Source: Micromonospora halophytica (GTDB taxonomy: Bacteria > Actinomycetota > Actinomycetes > Mycobacteriales > Micromonosporaceae). From it: DNA of 49,071 nucleotides. The notes under the pieces are model-generated. The model had not been told where the DNA came from, did not search any database, and saw only the letters and a program-made list of their open reading frames with translations. The stretch covers positions 1 to 49,071 of the forward strand of contig NZ_FMDN01000031.1 in NCBI RefSeq assembly GCF_900090245.1. Reading direction: 5' to 3'. A program made the position numbers and the translations under genes. This document shows positions 32,146 through 40,302 of the stretch, in pieces (position 1 is the stretch's first letter; each line of letters opens with the position of its first letter).

Positions 32146-32937
32146 ATGAACCTGACCGACCGGGTGGCGGTGATCACCGGGGGAGCGGGCGGCATCGGCG
32201 CGGCGCTGGCCCGCCGCTTCGCCGCCGAGGGCGCCGCCGCCGTCGTCGTCGCCGACCTGGACGCCGTGGCGGCCGCCGCGGTGGCCGAGGACGTCGGCCC
32301 GGTCGCCCACGCCGTCGCCGTCGACGTCACCGTCGAGGACCAGGTCCGCGAGCTGGTGGCCGACACCGAGCGACGGTACGGCCGGATCGACCTGTTCTGC
32401 GCCAACGCGGGCGTCTCCACCGGCGCAGGCGTCGAGGCCGACGACGCCGACTGGGACCGGGCCTGGCGGGTCAACGTGCTGCACCACGTGTACGCGGCCC
32501 GCGCGGCGTTGCCCGGGATGCTGGAGCGAGGTGGGGGCTACCTGCTCCACACCTGCTCGGCGGCCGGGGTGCTGACCGCTGTCGGCGACGCCCCGTACAC
32601 CGCCACCAAGCACGCGGCGGTCGGCTTCGCCGAGTGGCTGGCGATCACCTACCGGGACCGGGGCGTACGGGTCAGCGCGCTCTGCCCGCAGGGGGTGGAC
32701 ACGCCGATGCTCGCCGACGGGCTCGCCTCCGGTCACCTGGGCGCGCAGGTCATCGCCGCCTCCGGCGCGGTGCTCACCCCCGACCAGGTCGCCGACGCGA
32801 CGATTGCCGGGCTGGCCGAGGAGCGCTTCCTGATCCTGCCGCATCCCGAGGTCGCCGGGTACGCCCTGCGCCGCGCCCAGGACCCGGACGGCTGGCAGGC
32901 CGGCCTGCGCAAACTCGTCCGTCGCCTCCGCGCCTGA
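32146..32937 (+). CDS. Short-chain dehydrogenase/reductase
   Basis: Protein of 263 aa, classical SDR: cofactor loop TGGAGGIG (11-18), CANAG (85-89), catalytic Ser138, Tyr151 and Lys155 (YTATK), and an acidic ADLD after beta-2 that favours NAD over NADP. The catalytic set is complete. Its start is 1 bp after the F420 enzyme stop, with GGAAGGACACTGAG upstream, so a joint oxidation/reduction pathway is likely. Substrate unknown. Confidence 0.92.
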   Translation: MNLTDRVAVITGGAGGIGAALARRFAAEGAAAVVVADLDAVAAAAVAEDVGPVAHAVAVDVTVEDQVRELVADTERRYGRIDLFCANAGVSTGAGVEADDADWDRAWRVNVLHHVYAARAALPGMLERGGGYLLHTCSAAGVLTAVGDAPYTATKHAAVGFAEWLAITYRDRGVRVSALCPQGVDTPMLADGLASGHLGAQVIAASGAVLTPDQVADATIAGLAEERFLILPHPEVAGYALRRAQDPDGWQAGLRKLVRRLRA

Positions 32938-33006
32938 ACCCACCCGCCCCCTCGGCCCCGGCCCCGGTGATCGAAAGGCTTGGCGTCACCGCGGGACCGG
33001 GTGGGG

Positions 33007-35334
33007 TCAGCGGTGCCAGCGCAGCGGGCCGGGGTGGACCGACCAGAGCAGGCGTCGCCACCAGGGACGGGCGGCGCGCAGCGCGGCCACGTACGTCGCC
33101 GCCTGCGCCGCCGCCCGGTCGGCCTCCGCCCCGGTCAGCGTGCCGGGGGCGAAGGCGACCTGGTTGAGGAGGCGGGCCACCTCGTCCACCCCCGGTGCCG
33201 GCGCTCCCACGAGCACTGCCCCGGCAGGGGTGTCGGCGCTGCCACCGGCCAGGGCGGCGCGGGCCTCGGCCAGCGCCTGCCGGGCGCGGGACGCGACCTC
33301 GGTGGCGGCCAGGTCGTCGCCGACCGGCCGCCCCGCCAGCCGCAGCGCGTCGGTGACCTGCCGCCAGGCGCCGGCCACCCGGTCACCGGGGTCACCCCGC
33401 CCGAGCCGGGCCCGGGCCTGCGCGCGGCGCATCCCGACCAGCGTCGCCAGCGCCGCCCCGACCAGCAGGGACAGCACCAGCACCGCGACGGCGACCAGCG
33501 CCGACCTCGACACGCCCCGGTCGGCGTCGCCCGACCCCGGCGCCGCCACCGCCGGCGGGGTCGCCGTCGGTTCCACAGTGGGCTCCGGGGCCTCCGACGG
33601 CGGCGGCTCCTCCTTCGGTGGCCGGAAGTCCTCCTCCACCGGGCGGGGCTCGGTGTCGGGGCGGGGCAGCGGATCGAACGGCACCCAGCCCACCCCGGAG
33701 AAGAACACCTCCGGCCAGGCGAGCGCATCCGCGGCCCGGACCGGCCCGTCACCGCGCGCGGAGAAACCCACCACCACCCGGGTGGGCAATCCCGTCAACC
33801 GCCCCAGCACCGCGAACGACGCCGCGAACTGCTCCGACGTGCCGCGCTGCCCGCCGCCGTTGCGCGGCCCGAAGAGGAAGAAGTGCAAATTCGGGTACGC
33901 GTGTCCGCTCGGCGCGTCCGCCACCACCCGGTAGTGCTCGGCGAGGAACCGCTCGATCGCGGTCGCCCGCGCGTACGGGGCGCCGTTGTCCTCGGCGAGC
34001 TGAGCGGCGAGCCGGCGCATCGGCTCCGGCGTCCCGTCGGCCACCCGCAGCACCCGGGCCACCTCGTCACCGGCCGGCACGTCGGCGGTGGCGAGCAGGT
34101 CCACGTCCGGCCGCTCCCGCAGCGAGGTGACCGTGTACCGCAGCCCCGGGCTCAGCCCCTCGGGGCGGATCAGCGTCCCCGTCGTCGGGTCGTACGCCAC
34201 CCGCGCGCCGGTGACCTCACGCGGGGTCGGCACCGCCGGCAGCAGCCGGCCGGTCAGGTCCGCCACGATGATCTCCTGCCGGACGGTGTCCACCGCCCCC
34301 GGGCCCGGCTCGGCGGCCGGCAGGATCCGCCCCGCGTTGCGGTACGTCGCCCCGACCCGCCAGGTCACCCCGTCGTAGTCGCTGAGCACCGCCAACCGGA
34401 TCCGGGTCTGCGGGCCGGCCGGCGCCTGCGTGCTGACGTCCAGCAGCTTCTGGTCCGGGTTCAGCGCCCACCCGGAGATCCGGATCAGCGGATTCTCGTC
34501 CAGCGACTCCACCCGGGGCGGCTCGACGTACCGGCGCGGATCCACCGGCCGCTCGTCGACCTGCGCGGCCAGCGCCGGGCCGAGCAGCGCGGCCAGCCCG
34601 ACCACCACCGCCGCCCCGGCCGCCGTACCCGCCACCAGCCGGGCCCGCACCGCCGTCCGGACCTCCGGGGGCAGCGCGGCCGTCGGATCCGGGCCCGTCG
34701 TGCCCCGCCCGCCGGGTGCCACCAGGCCCAGCGCCACCGCGGCGGCGAAGGCCAACGACGGCCAGACCGCCGGGTCCGCGTTCGGGCCGACGACGTAGAG
34801 CGCGCCGGCGTAGAGCAGCGCCGCAGGCAGGAAACCGAGCAGCGTCCGGCCGGCGCGCAGTGCCACCTCGGCACCGGTCAGCCCGGTCAGCCAGGCCGCC
34901 ACCAGCGGCACCAGCACCGTGTCCGGGGTCGGTTCGACGGGGATCATCGCGGTCAGCAGTCGGGGGATGCCGTTGCGGGCGGCGTCGGCGGCCACCTCGG
35001 CGAAGCCGCCCGGCAGCGCCGCGCGCCGGGCCGCCAGGTGCAGCGCGAACACCGTCCAGCCGGTCATCGCGGCCACCGACACCGGCGCCACCAGCCACGA
35101 GGGCAGCCGCCGGGCGGCCACGCTGACCAGCACCGAGCCGACGGCCGCGCCGAGCATCAGCCGGGTCAGCAGGTCGCCCGCGTACACCCGGCCGAGCACC
35201 ACACCGGCCAGTGCGACCAGCACGACCAGCGCGAGCGGCACGGGCGTCGCGCGCAGTACCCGCAGCGCGAGCCCGCCGGCGTCGTCCTGCGGCGGCGTGA
35301 CCGGGGCGGACGGACGCACGGCGGTCACGGTCAC
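33007..35334 (-). CDS. TgpA-like membrane protein, transglutaminase fold without catalytic Cys/His
   Basis: Protein of 775 aa: N-terminal block of about seven membrane helices (about 30-255, DUF3488-like), an extracytoplasmic transglutaminase-like domain (about 430-560), a Pro/Glu linker, another membrane helix (VALVAVAVLVLSLLVGAALA) and a cytoplasmic C-terminal DUF4129-like part. In the core, the usual nucleophile Cys is Ser500 (RGTSEQFA) and the usual His of HAW is Leu538 (DALAW); only Asp554 (PFDP) of the triad remains. So it is most likely a non-catalytic scaffold or receptor. GTG at 35334 overlaps the DUF58 stop. Last gene of the MoxR operon. Confidence 0.87.
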   Translation of the reverse strand: MTVTAVRPSAPVTPPQDDAGGLALRVLRATPVPLALVVLVALAGVVLGRVYAGDLLTRLMLGAAVGSVLVSVAARRLPSWLVAPVSVAAMTGWTVFALHLAARRAALPGGFAEVAADAARNGIPRLLTAMIPVEPTPDTVLVPLVAAWLTGLTGAEVALRAGRTLLGFLPAALLYAGALYVVGPNADPAVWPSLAFAAAVALGLVAPGGRGTTGPDPTAALPPEVRTAVRARLVAGTAAGAAVVVGLAALLGPALAAQVDERPVDPRRYVEPPRVESLDENPLIRISGWALNPDQKLLDVSTQAPAGPQTRIRLAVLSDYDGVTWRVGATYRNAGRILPAAEPGPGAVDTVRQEIIVADLTGRLLPAVPTPREVTGARVAYDPTTGTLIRPEGLSPGLRYTVTSLRERPDVDLLATADVPAGDEVARVLRVADGTPEPMRRLAAQLAEDNGAPYARATAIERFLAEHYRVVADAPSGHAYPNLHFFLFGPRNGGGQRGTSEQFAASFAVLGRLTGLPTRVVVGFSARGDGPVRAADALAWPEVFFSGVGWVPFDPLPRPDTEPRPVEEDFRPPKEEPPPSEAPEPTVEPTATPPAVAAPGSGDADRGVSRSALVAVAVLVLSLLVGAALATLVGMRRAQARARLGRGDPGDRVAGAWRQVTDALRLAGRPVGDDLAATEVASRARQALAEARAALAGGSADTPAGAVLVGAPAPGVDEVARLLNQVAFAPGTLTGAEADRAAAQAATYVAALRAARPWWRRLLWSVHPGPLRWHR

Positions 35335-36479
35335 CACCGGCGCACCCCGTCCCACTCGGCGGCGAACTCGGCGCCGTCGGCGGCGTCCACCACCACCAGC
35401 CCCGCCGTCCCGGACGGGGTCGGGTCCTCCGCGCCGAGGACCGCCACCAGCACCGACGGGTACGCCCCGCGCAGCGCGCCCACCTGCCCGAGATCGTCCC
35501 GGCCACCCGGACCGGTGAGGAAGACCAGGGTGTCGCCGCCCCGGTCCTGACGCAGCCGCCCCACCGAGGCGCGCAGCGTCTCGGCGCCCCCGTCGGCCAG
35601 CTCCACCGCGGCCAGCCGGTCCAGCGGTGGCACGTCGGCCCGGTCCCCGCCCGGCGCCACCAGCAGCAGCACCACCGGCAGGTCCTCCCGGAACGCCGCC
35701 GTGACCACCGAGGCGGCCGCCTCGCAGGCCGCCTCGAACGACTCGGCGACCCCGTCGACCCGCCGCGGATGGGCGACGGCCCGGTTGTCCAGCAGCACCA
35801 CGAGCCGGGGCAGGCTGGTGTCCACGTTCTCCCGGACCATCAGCTCGCCCACCCGGGCGCTGGTGCGCCAGTGCACCCGGCGCAGCTCGTCACCGACCAC
35901 GTACTCGCGCAGCGAGTCGAAAGTGATCGACCCGTGCGGCACGCTGTCCGAACGCCCCTCCAGGCTGCGGCCCGCGCCGGTCGGCACCGCGCGCAGCGGA
36001 TGCACGCGCGGATGCACCCAGACCGGCACCATGCCGCCGTACGGGCGGGAGAGCGCCACCAGGCCCAGCGGATCCCGCCGGATCACCCGCAGCGGACCCA
36101 CCGGCACCACCCCCCGGCGGCGCGTCGGCACCTCGTAGTCCACCGTGGTGTCCCGGCCGGGGCGCAGCCGCAGCACCGGCACCGGCACGGCGGTGGCGCC
36201 ACAGCGGTCCTCGGCGAGCAGGTTCGCCGCCCGTAGCCGGCCGGCGTTGCGTACCGTCACCGTCATCCGGGCCGCCTCGCCGCGCGCCACCCGGTCCGGG
36301 TCCGCGCTACGGGTGACCTCCAGCCGGGGCCGCCAGGCGGCGGACACCACGGCGTAGCCGACCGCCACGACGGCCGCCGTGCCGAGCAGCGCCAACTCCG
36401 GGTACGCGTACCGGAAACCGACGCCGAGCAGCACCACGGCGGCGACGAGCAGCCCGACGCCCCGGGCGGTGATCCCCAT
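35331..36479 (-). CDS. DUF58 domain protein
   Basis: Protein of 382 aa. Two N-terminal membrane helices (GVGLLVAAVVLLGVGFRYAY and LALLGTAAVVAVGYAVV) precede a beta-rich part and the DUF58 signature: RSDSVPHGSITFDSLREYVVGD, then ELRRVHWRTSARVGELMVRE, followed by a VWA-like region (PRLVVLLDN). DUF58 proteins regularly accompany MoxR ATPases and are thought to be clients or adaptors in metal-insertion or assembly of complexes. ATG at 36479 is 14 bp after the MoxR stop. Confidence 0.92.
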   Translation of the reverse strand: MGITARGVGLLVAAVVLLGVGFRYAYPELALLGTAAVVAVGYAVVSAAWRPRLEVTRSADPDRVARGEAARMTVTVRNAGRLRAANLLAEDRCGATAVPVPVLRLRPGRDTTVDYEVPTRRRGVVPVGPLRVIRRDPLGLVALSRPYGGMVPVWVHPRVHPLRAVPTGAGRSLEGRSDSVPHGSITFDSLREYVVGDELRRVHWRTSARVGELMVRENVDTSLPRLVVLLDNRAVAHPRRVDGVAESFEAACEAAASVVTAAFREDLPVVLLLVAPGGDRADVPPLDRLAAVELADGGAETLRASVGRLRQDRGGDTLVFLTGPGGRDDLGQVGALRGAYPSVLVAVLGAEDPTPSGTAGLVVVDAADGAEFAAEWDGVRRW

Positions 36480-36493
36480 ACCGACCCGGCCGG

Positions 36494-37492
36494 TCAGCCG
36501 TGCGCCGGGGCCGGCTGACCCGACGGCAGCGGCACCGGCACCGACGCCACCGCCTGGCGCAGCACCTCGGCGGCGGTCACCCCGCGCACCTGCGCGTCCG
36601 GGGTGAGCAGCAGCCGGTGCGCGAAGACCGGCTCGGCCAGGGTCTTCAGGTCCTCCGGCATGATCCAGCCCCGGCCGTCGATCAGCGCGTACGCGCACGC
36701 CGCGCGGGTCAGCGCGATCACGCCCCGGGGGCTGACCCCGACTCGTACCTGCGGATGGGTGCGCGTCGCGGCAGCCAGCCGGACCGCGTACGCGTAGAGC
36801 GGCTCGGCGATGTGCACCCGACGGGCCATCCTGACCATCTCCCCGACGGTGGCCGTGTCGGTGACCGCGCTGAGCGAGTCGGGGGAGCGGACCGTCGCGC
36901 CGCGCAGCACCTCCACCTCGACCGCCTCGTCCGGGTAGCCGACGGACAGTTTCACCAGGAACCGGTCCAGTTGCGCCTCCGGCAGCCGGTACGTGCCGTC
37001 CATCTCCACCGGGTTCTGCGTCGCCACCACCAGGAACGGCTGCGGCACCGGGTGCCGCACCCCGTCCACGGTGACCGTCCGCTCCTCCATCACCTCCAGC
37101 AGCGCCGACTGGGTCTTCGGCGAGGCTCGGTTGATCTCGTCGGCGATGACGATGTTGGCGAAGACCGGGCCCGGGTGGAACTCGAAGCCCCGGGTCGCCT
37201 GGTTGAAGATCGTCACCCCGGAGACGTCGGACGGGAGCAGGTCCGGGGTGAACTGGATGCGCCGCCACTGGCCCTTCACCGTCGCCGCGATCGCCCGGGC
37301 CAGGGTGGTCTTGCCGACGCCGGGCACGTCCTCCAGCAGGACGTGCCCCTGGGCGAAGAGCGCGGTCAACGCCAGCCGGACCACCTGCGGCTTGCCCAGC
37401 ACGACCGCGTTGACGTTCTCCGCCAGCCGGGCGGCCAGGGCGGCGAAGCCCTGCACCTCCGGCTGGGTGAGCGGTTCCTGGGTGCTGTTCAC
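36494..37492 (-). CDS. MoxR family AAA+ ATPase
   Basis: Protein of 332 aa. Walker A VPGVGKTT (56-63), Walker B IVIADEINRASPKTQSALLE, sensor 1 VVATQNPVEMDGTYRLPEAQ, arginine finger LDRF, and sensor 2 in VSPRGVIALTRAACAYA. MoxR ATPases form hexameric rings acting as chaperones, normally coupled to DUF58/VWA proteins, here encoded just downstream together with the transglutaminase-fold protein. GTG at 37492 has GAGGAG 11 nt upstream. 32 bp separate it from the FN3 gene before it. Confidence 0.94.
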   Translation of the reverse strand: MNSTQEPLTQPEVQGFAALAARLAENVNAVVLGKPQVVRLALTALFAQGHVLLEDVPGVGKTTLARAIAATVKGQWRRIQFTPDLLPSDVSGVTIFNQATRGFEFHPGPVFANIVIADEINRASPKTQSALLEVMEERTVTVDGVRHPVPQPFLVVATQNPVEMDGTYRLPEAQLDRFLVKLSVGYPDEAVEVEVLRGATVRSPDSLSAVTDTATVGEMVRMARRVHIAEPLYAYAVRLAAATRTHPQVRVGVSPRGVIALTRAACAYALIDGRGWIMPEDLKTLAEPVFAHRLLLTPDAQVRGVTAAEVLRQAVASVPVPLPSGQPAPAHG

Positions 37493-37524
37493 GGTGGTGC
37501 TGCTCCTCGGCTGGGTGGTACGGC

Positions 37525-40149
37525 TCAGCAGGTGGGCAGGACGTTGATGTTGTCGCCGCCCTCCAGGTTGAGCCAGGCCCACGGGATGTAGTTCTTCCCG
37601 GAGTACTCGACCCGCACCCACCAGGTGCTGCGCTTGTCGTTGTTGTAGACGTAGGCGTAGACCTCTTCGCCCTGCTTCCTGCAGTACGCCTTGAGCCGGG
37701 TGCCGGGCTTCGCCCACCCGACCTGCTTCGGGTCGTCCTGCCGGGGCACCGAGAAGATCTCGTTGCCGTTGCGGCCGTCGACGTCCCGGTCGCAGTACGT
37801 GCGCTGCTCACCCTCCGAGCCGTTGCGGCAGGTGGCGATGCCGTACAGCGCGCCGGTGGCCTGCGCCCGGGTCGCGGTGCCCTTGCCGGCCGCGTTGGTC
37901 GCCGTCACCGTCACCGTGTACGCCGTCCCCGGCGTCAGGCCGGTCACCCGCAGGCTGGAGCAGCTGCCGCCGGCGGTCTTCCCGCCCGTGGCGGCGGTGC
38001 AGGTGGCCTGACCGCCGCCGGCGTCCACGGTGAACGACACCGTCACCGAGGTGGCGTCGGCCGACGACCCGGTCACCGTCACCTTCGGCGCCGCCACCGT
38101 CCGCGCGGTGGCGCTCGCCTCCGCACCCGGGCCGGCCTCGTTGACCGCCTTGACCTTCACCAGGACGTTCTGCCCGTCGCCCAGGCCGCCCACCGTGGCC
38201 CGGGTGTCGGTCACCTCGCTGACCTTTCCGGCGACGTCGACCAGGTACTTCGCCACCGGGCGACCGTTGTCGACCGCCGGGGACCACTGCACCGCGATGG
38301 TGCCGGGCCGGTTGGCGACGGTGCTCGCCCGCAGCCCGACCGGCTGCCCCGGCGGGGCGAACGGCACCACGGTGTTGCTCATCGGCGAGGCCGCCGACCC
38401 GGCGCCCTCGTCGTTGACGGCCACCACGGTGAAGGCGTACTGGGTGCCGTACTCCAGCTCGCCGGCCGGGATCACCAGCTCGGTCTTCGTCGACTCGCCG
38501 GCCGGGGCGTTCGTGCCGGCCGAGGTGGCGGTCACCGCGTACTTCGCGATGGTGTTGCCCTGGCCGTTCGCGGCCGGCCACCGCACCAGCACCGTGCCGT
38601 CCGGCCGGGCCTCGGCGGTGACGCTGGCCGGCGGGTCGGGCACCGCCGCGGTCGGGGTGACCGGGTTGCTCCGGCGGGCCGGGCCCTCGCCCCTGGCGTT
38701 CACCGCGTGCACGGAGAACGTGTACGTCTCGCCGTTGGTCAGGCCCTTGATCTCGATCGCCCGCTGGTTGGCGCCGACCTCGTGCTTCTGCCCAGCGCCC
38801 TGCACCACGTACCTGGTGATCTCGGCGCCGTTCGCGGCGGCCGGCCGCCAGCTGATCCGCGCCCGCGCGTCGCCGGCGGAGGCGGTGACGCTGCGCGGAG
38901 CGCCCGGCTTGCCCACCTTGGGCTTCTTCGGCGGAGGCGGCGGCGGGGGCGCCGGCGGCGGGTCACCACCGAGCACGTCATTGGCGTACTTGTTGACCTC
39001 ACGGACCTGGTGCCTGTCGTCCACCACCCGGGCGGTGGAGGAGTCCGGGGCGTTGATGAAGAGGTGGTTCTCCCGCACCTCCAGCTCCAACGGGCCGGTG
39101 GCCTTGCCGGCGACGGTGTCGACCAGCTGCCCGGCGCCGTCGAACGCGTAGACGGTGCCGGTCGCCTCGTCGGCGCAGTAGAACCGGCCGGCCCAGGCCA
39201 CCGCAGGGCTGAGCCGGTCGCCGGCCCCGGGCACGGTGAACTGCCGCACCTCGCCGTCGCCGTCGGCGACCACGTGCACCCGCCGGTCGCCGCTGACCGT
39301 GACCGGCACGGCCGGGCCGCTGGTACGGGCCGGCAGCGTGCCGGCGGCGGCCATGGTCAACGCGGTCCGCCGGGTGGTGCCGGCGCGCACCGTGACCAGC
39401 GACGCGGAGGTGCGGTCCAGCACCGCCACCCCGTCGTCCAGGGTGGACACCACCAGTTCGTGGCTCGGCTCCGCGACCGTGTACGTCTCGACCTGCTTCG
39501 GGCTCAGCCCACCGGTCGCCTCCGCCTCGGGTGTGGCGGGCAGATCGGCCGCGGTCACCGCCGAGACGGTGCCCTCGCTCGGGATCGCGATCCAGAGCCT
39601 GCCCTCGCCGTCGAACGCGCCACCGGTGATGCCCGGCGGGTACCGCACCGGCTCGCCGACCGGGGTCAACGAGCGCGGGTCGAGCTGCCGGACGATGCCC
39701 TGCACGGCGTCGACCACGAAGGCGGCGTCCTCGTGCAGGACGACGTTCACGCCCAGGCCCGGCGTGGTGCGGGTGGTCGCGGTGATCTGGAGGGTGGCCA
39801 GGTCCAACGAACTGACCTGACCGGTCTTCAGGTCGCGCAGGATCAGCAGCCGGTCGGTCTGGGTGACCTGCATCGGGTGCCGGCGGGCGCCCGGGACCTC
39901 CATCCGGGTGTCCACCCGGGCGGTGACCCCGTTGACCCGGGCCATCTCGCTGCGCGCCGCGCTCCACAACCAGCTGCTGGCGTCGTAGTTGGCCACCGCG
40001 TTGTCGGCGGCGCCCAGCCCGAGCACGGTCAACCCCATGGCGGCCAGCAACGCGGCCACCGTGCCGATGGTGACCAGCCCGCCCCGCATCCGCGAGCGGC
40101 GTGGTGCGGTCCCGGTGTCGGTGCTCACGGCGTCCTCGATGGTGGCCAC
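37525..40149 (-). CDS. Membrane-anchored fibronectin type III protein with propeller-like domain
   Basis: Protein of 874 aa. A short cytoplasmic start, one membrane helix (GGLVTIGTVAALLAAMGLTV, about 24-45), an external region of repeated beta blades (about 75-395; DLKTGQVSSLDLATLQ, DGEGRLWIAIPSEGTV, CADEATGTVYAFDGAGQ) that suggests a beta-propeller, a Pro-rich linker (PPPAPPPPPPPKKPK), at least three FN3 modules (about 415-715), then a C-terminal Cys-containing domain with SH3-like look (GWAKPGTRLKAYCRKQGEEV). It is probably a cell-surface sensor or scaffold working with the MoxR/DUF58 genes that follow. ATG at 40149. Confidence 0.82.
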   Translation of the reverse strand: MATIEDAVSTDTGTAPRRSRMRGGLVTIGTVAALLAAMGLTVLGLGAADNAVANYDASSWLWSAARSEMARVNGVTARVDTRMEVPGARRHPMQVTQTDRLLILRDLKTGQVSSLDLATLQITATTRTTPGLGVNVVLHEDAAFVVDAVQGIVRQLDPRSLTPVGEPVRYPPGITGGAFDGEGRLWIAIPSEGTVSAVTAADLPATPEAEATGGLSPKQVETYTVAEPSHELVVSTLDDGVAVLDRTSASLVTVRAGTTRRTALTMAAAGTLPARTSGPAVPVTVSGDRRVHVVADGDGEVRQFTVPGAGDRLSPAVAWAGRFYCADEATGTVYAFDGAGQLVDTVAGKATGPLELEVRENHLFINAPDSSTARVVDDRHQVREVNKYANDVLGGDPPPAPPPPPPPKKPKVGKPGAPRSVTASAGDARARISWRPAAANGAEITRYVVQGAGQKHEVGANQRAIEIKGLTNGETYTFSVHAVNARGEGPARRSNPVTPTAAVPDPPASVTAEARPDGTVLVRWPAANGQGNTIAKYAVTATSAGTNAPAGESTKTELVIPAGELEYGTQYAFTVVAVNDEGAGSAASPMSNTVVPFAPPGQPVGLRASTVANRPGTIAVQWSPAVDNGRPVAKYLVDVAGKVSEVTDTRATVGGLGDGQNVLVKVKAVNEAGPGAEASATARTVAAPKVTVTGSSADATSVTVSFTVDAGGGQATCTAATGGKTAGGSCSSLRVTGLTPGTAYTVTVTATNAAGKGTATRAQATGALYGIATCRNGSEGEQRTYCDRDVDGRNGNEIFSVPRQDDPKQVGWAKPGTRLKAYCRKQGEEVYAYVYNNDKRSTWWVRVEYSGKNYIPWAWLNLEGGDNINVLPTC

Positions 40150-40302
40150 GGCCGGCTGCCTCCCCGTCTGGCTCTCCCAGGTGGCGCGCCGTGCCCCGGC
40201 GACCCTCCCCTGAGCCGTGGGACATCATATGGGCCGCTCCGGCACGGGGAAACCCGCACCGTCCCGCTGTGGACACCCAGCGTGTGCGGTGTGGATCGAC
40301 GG

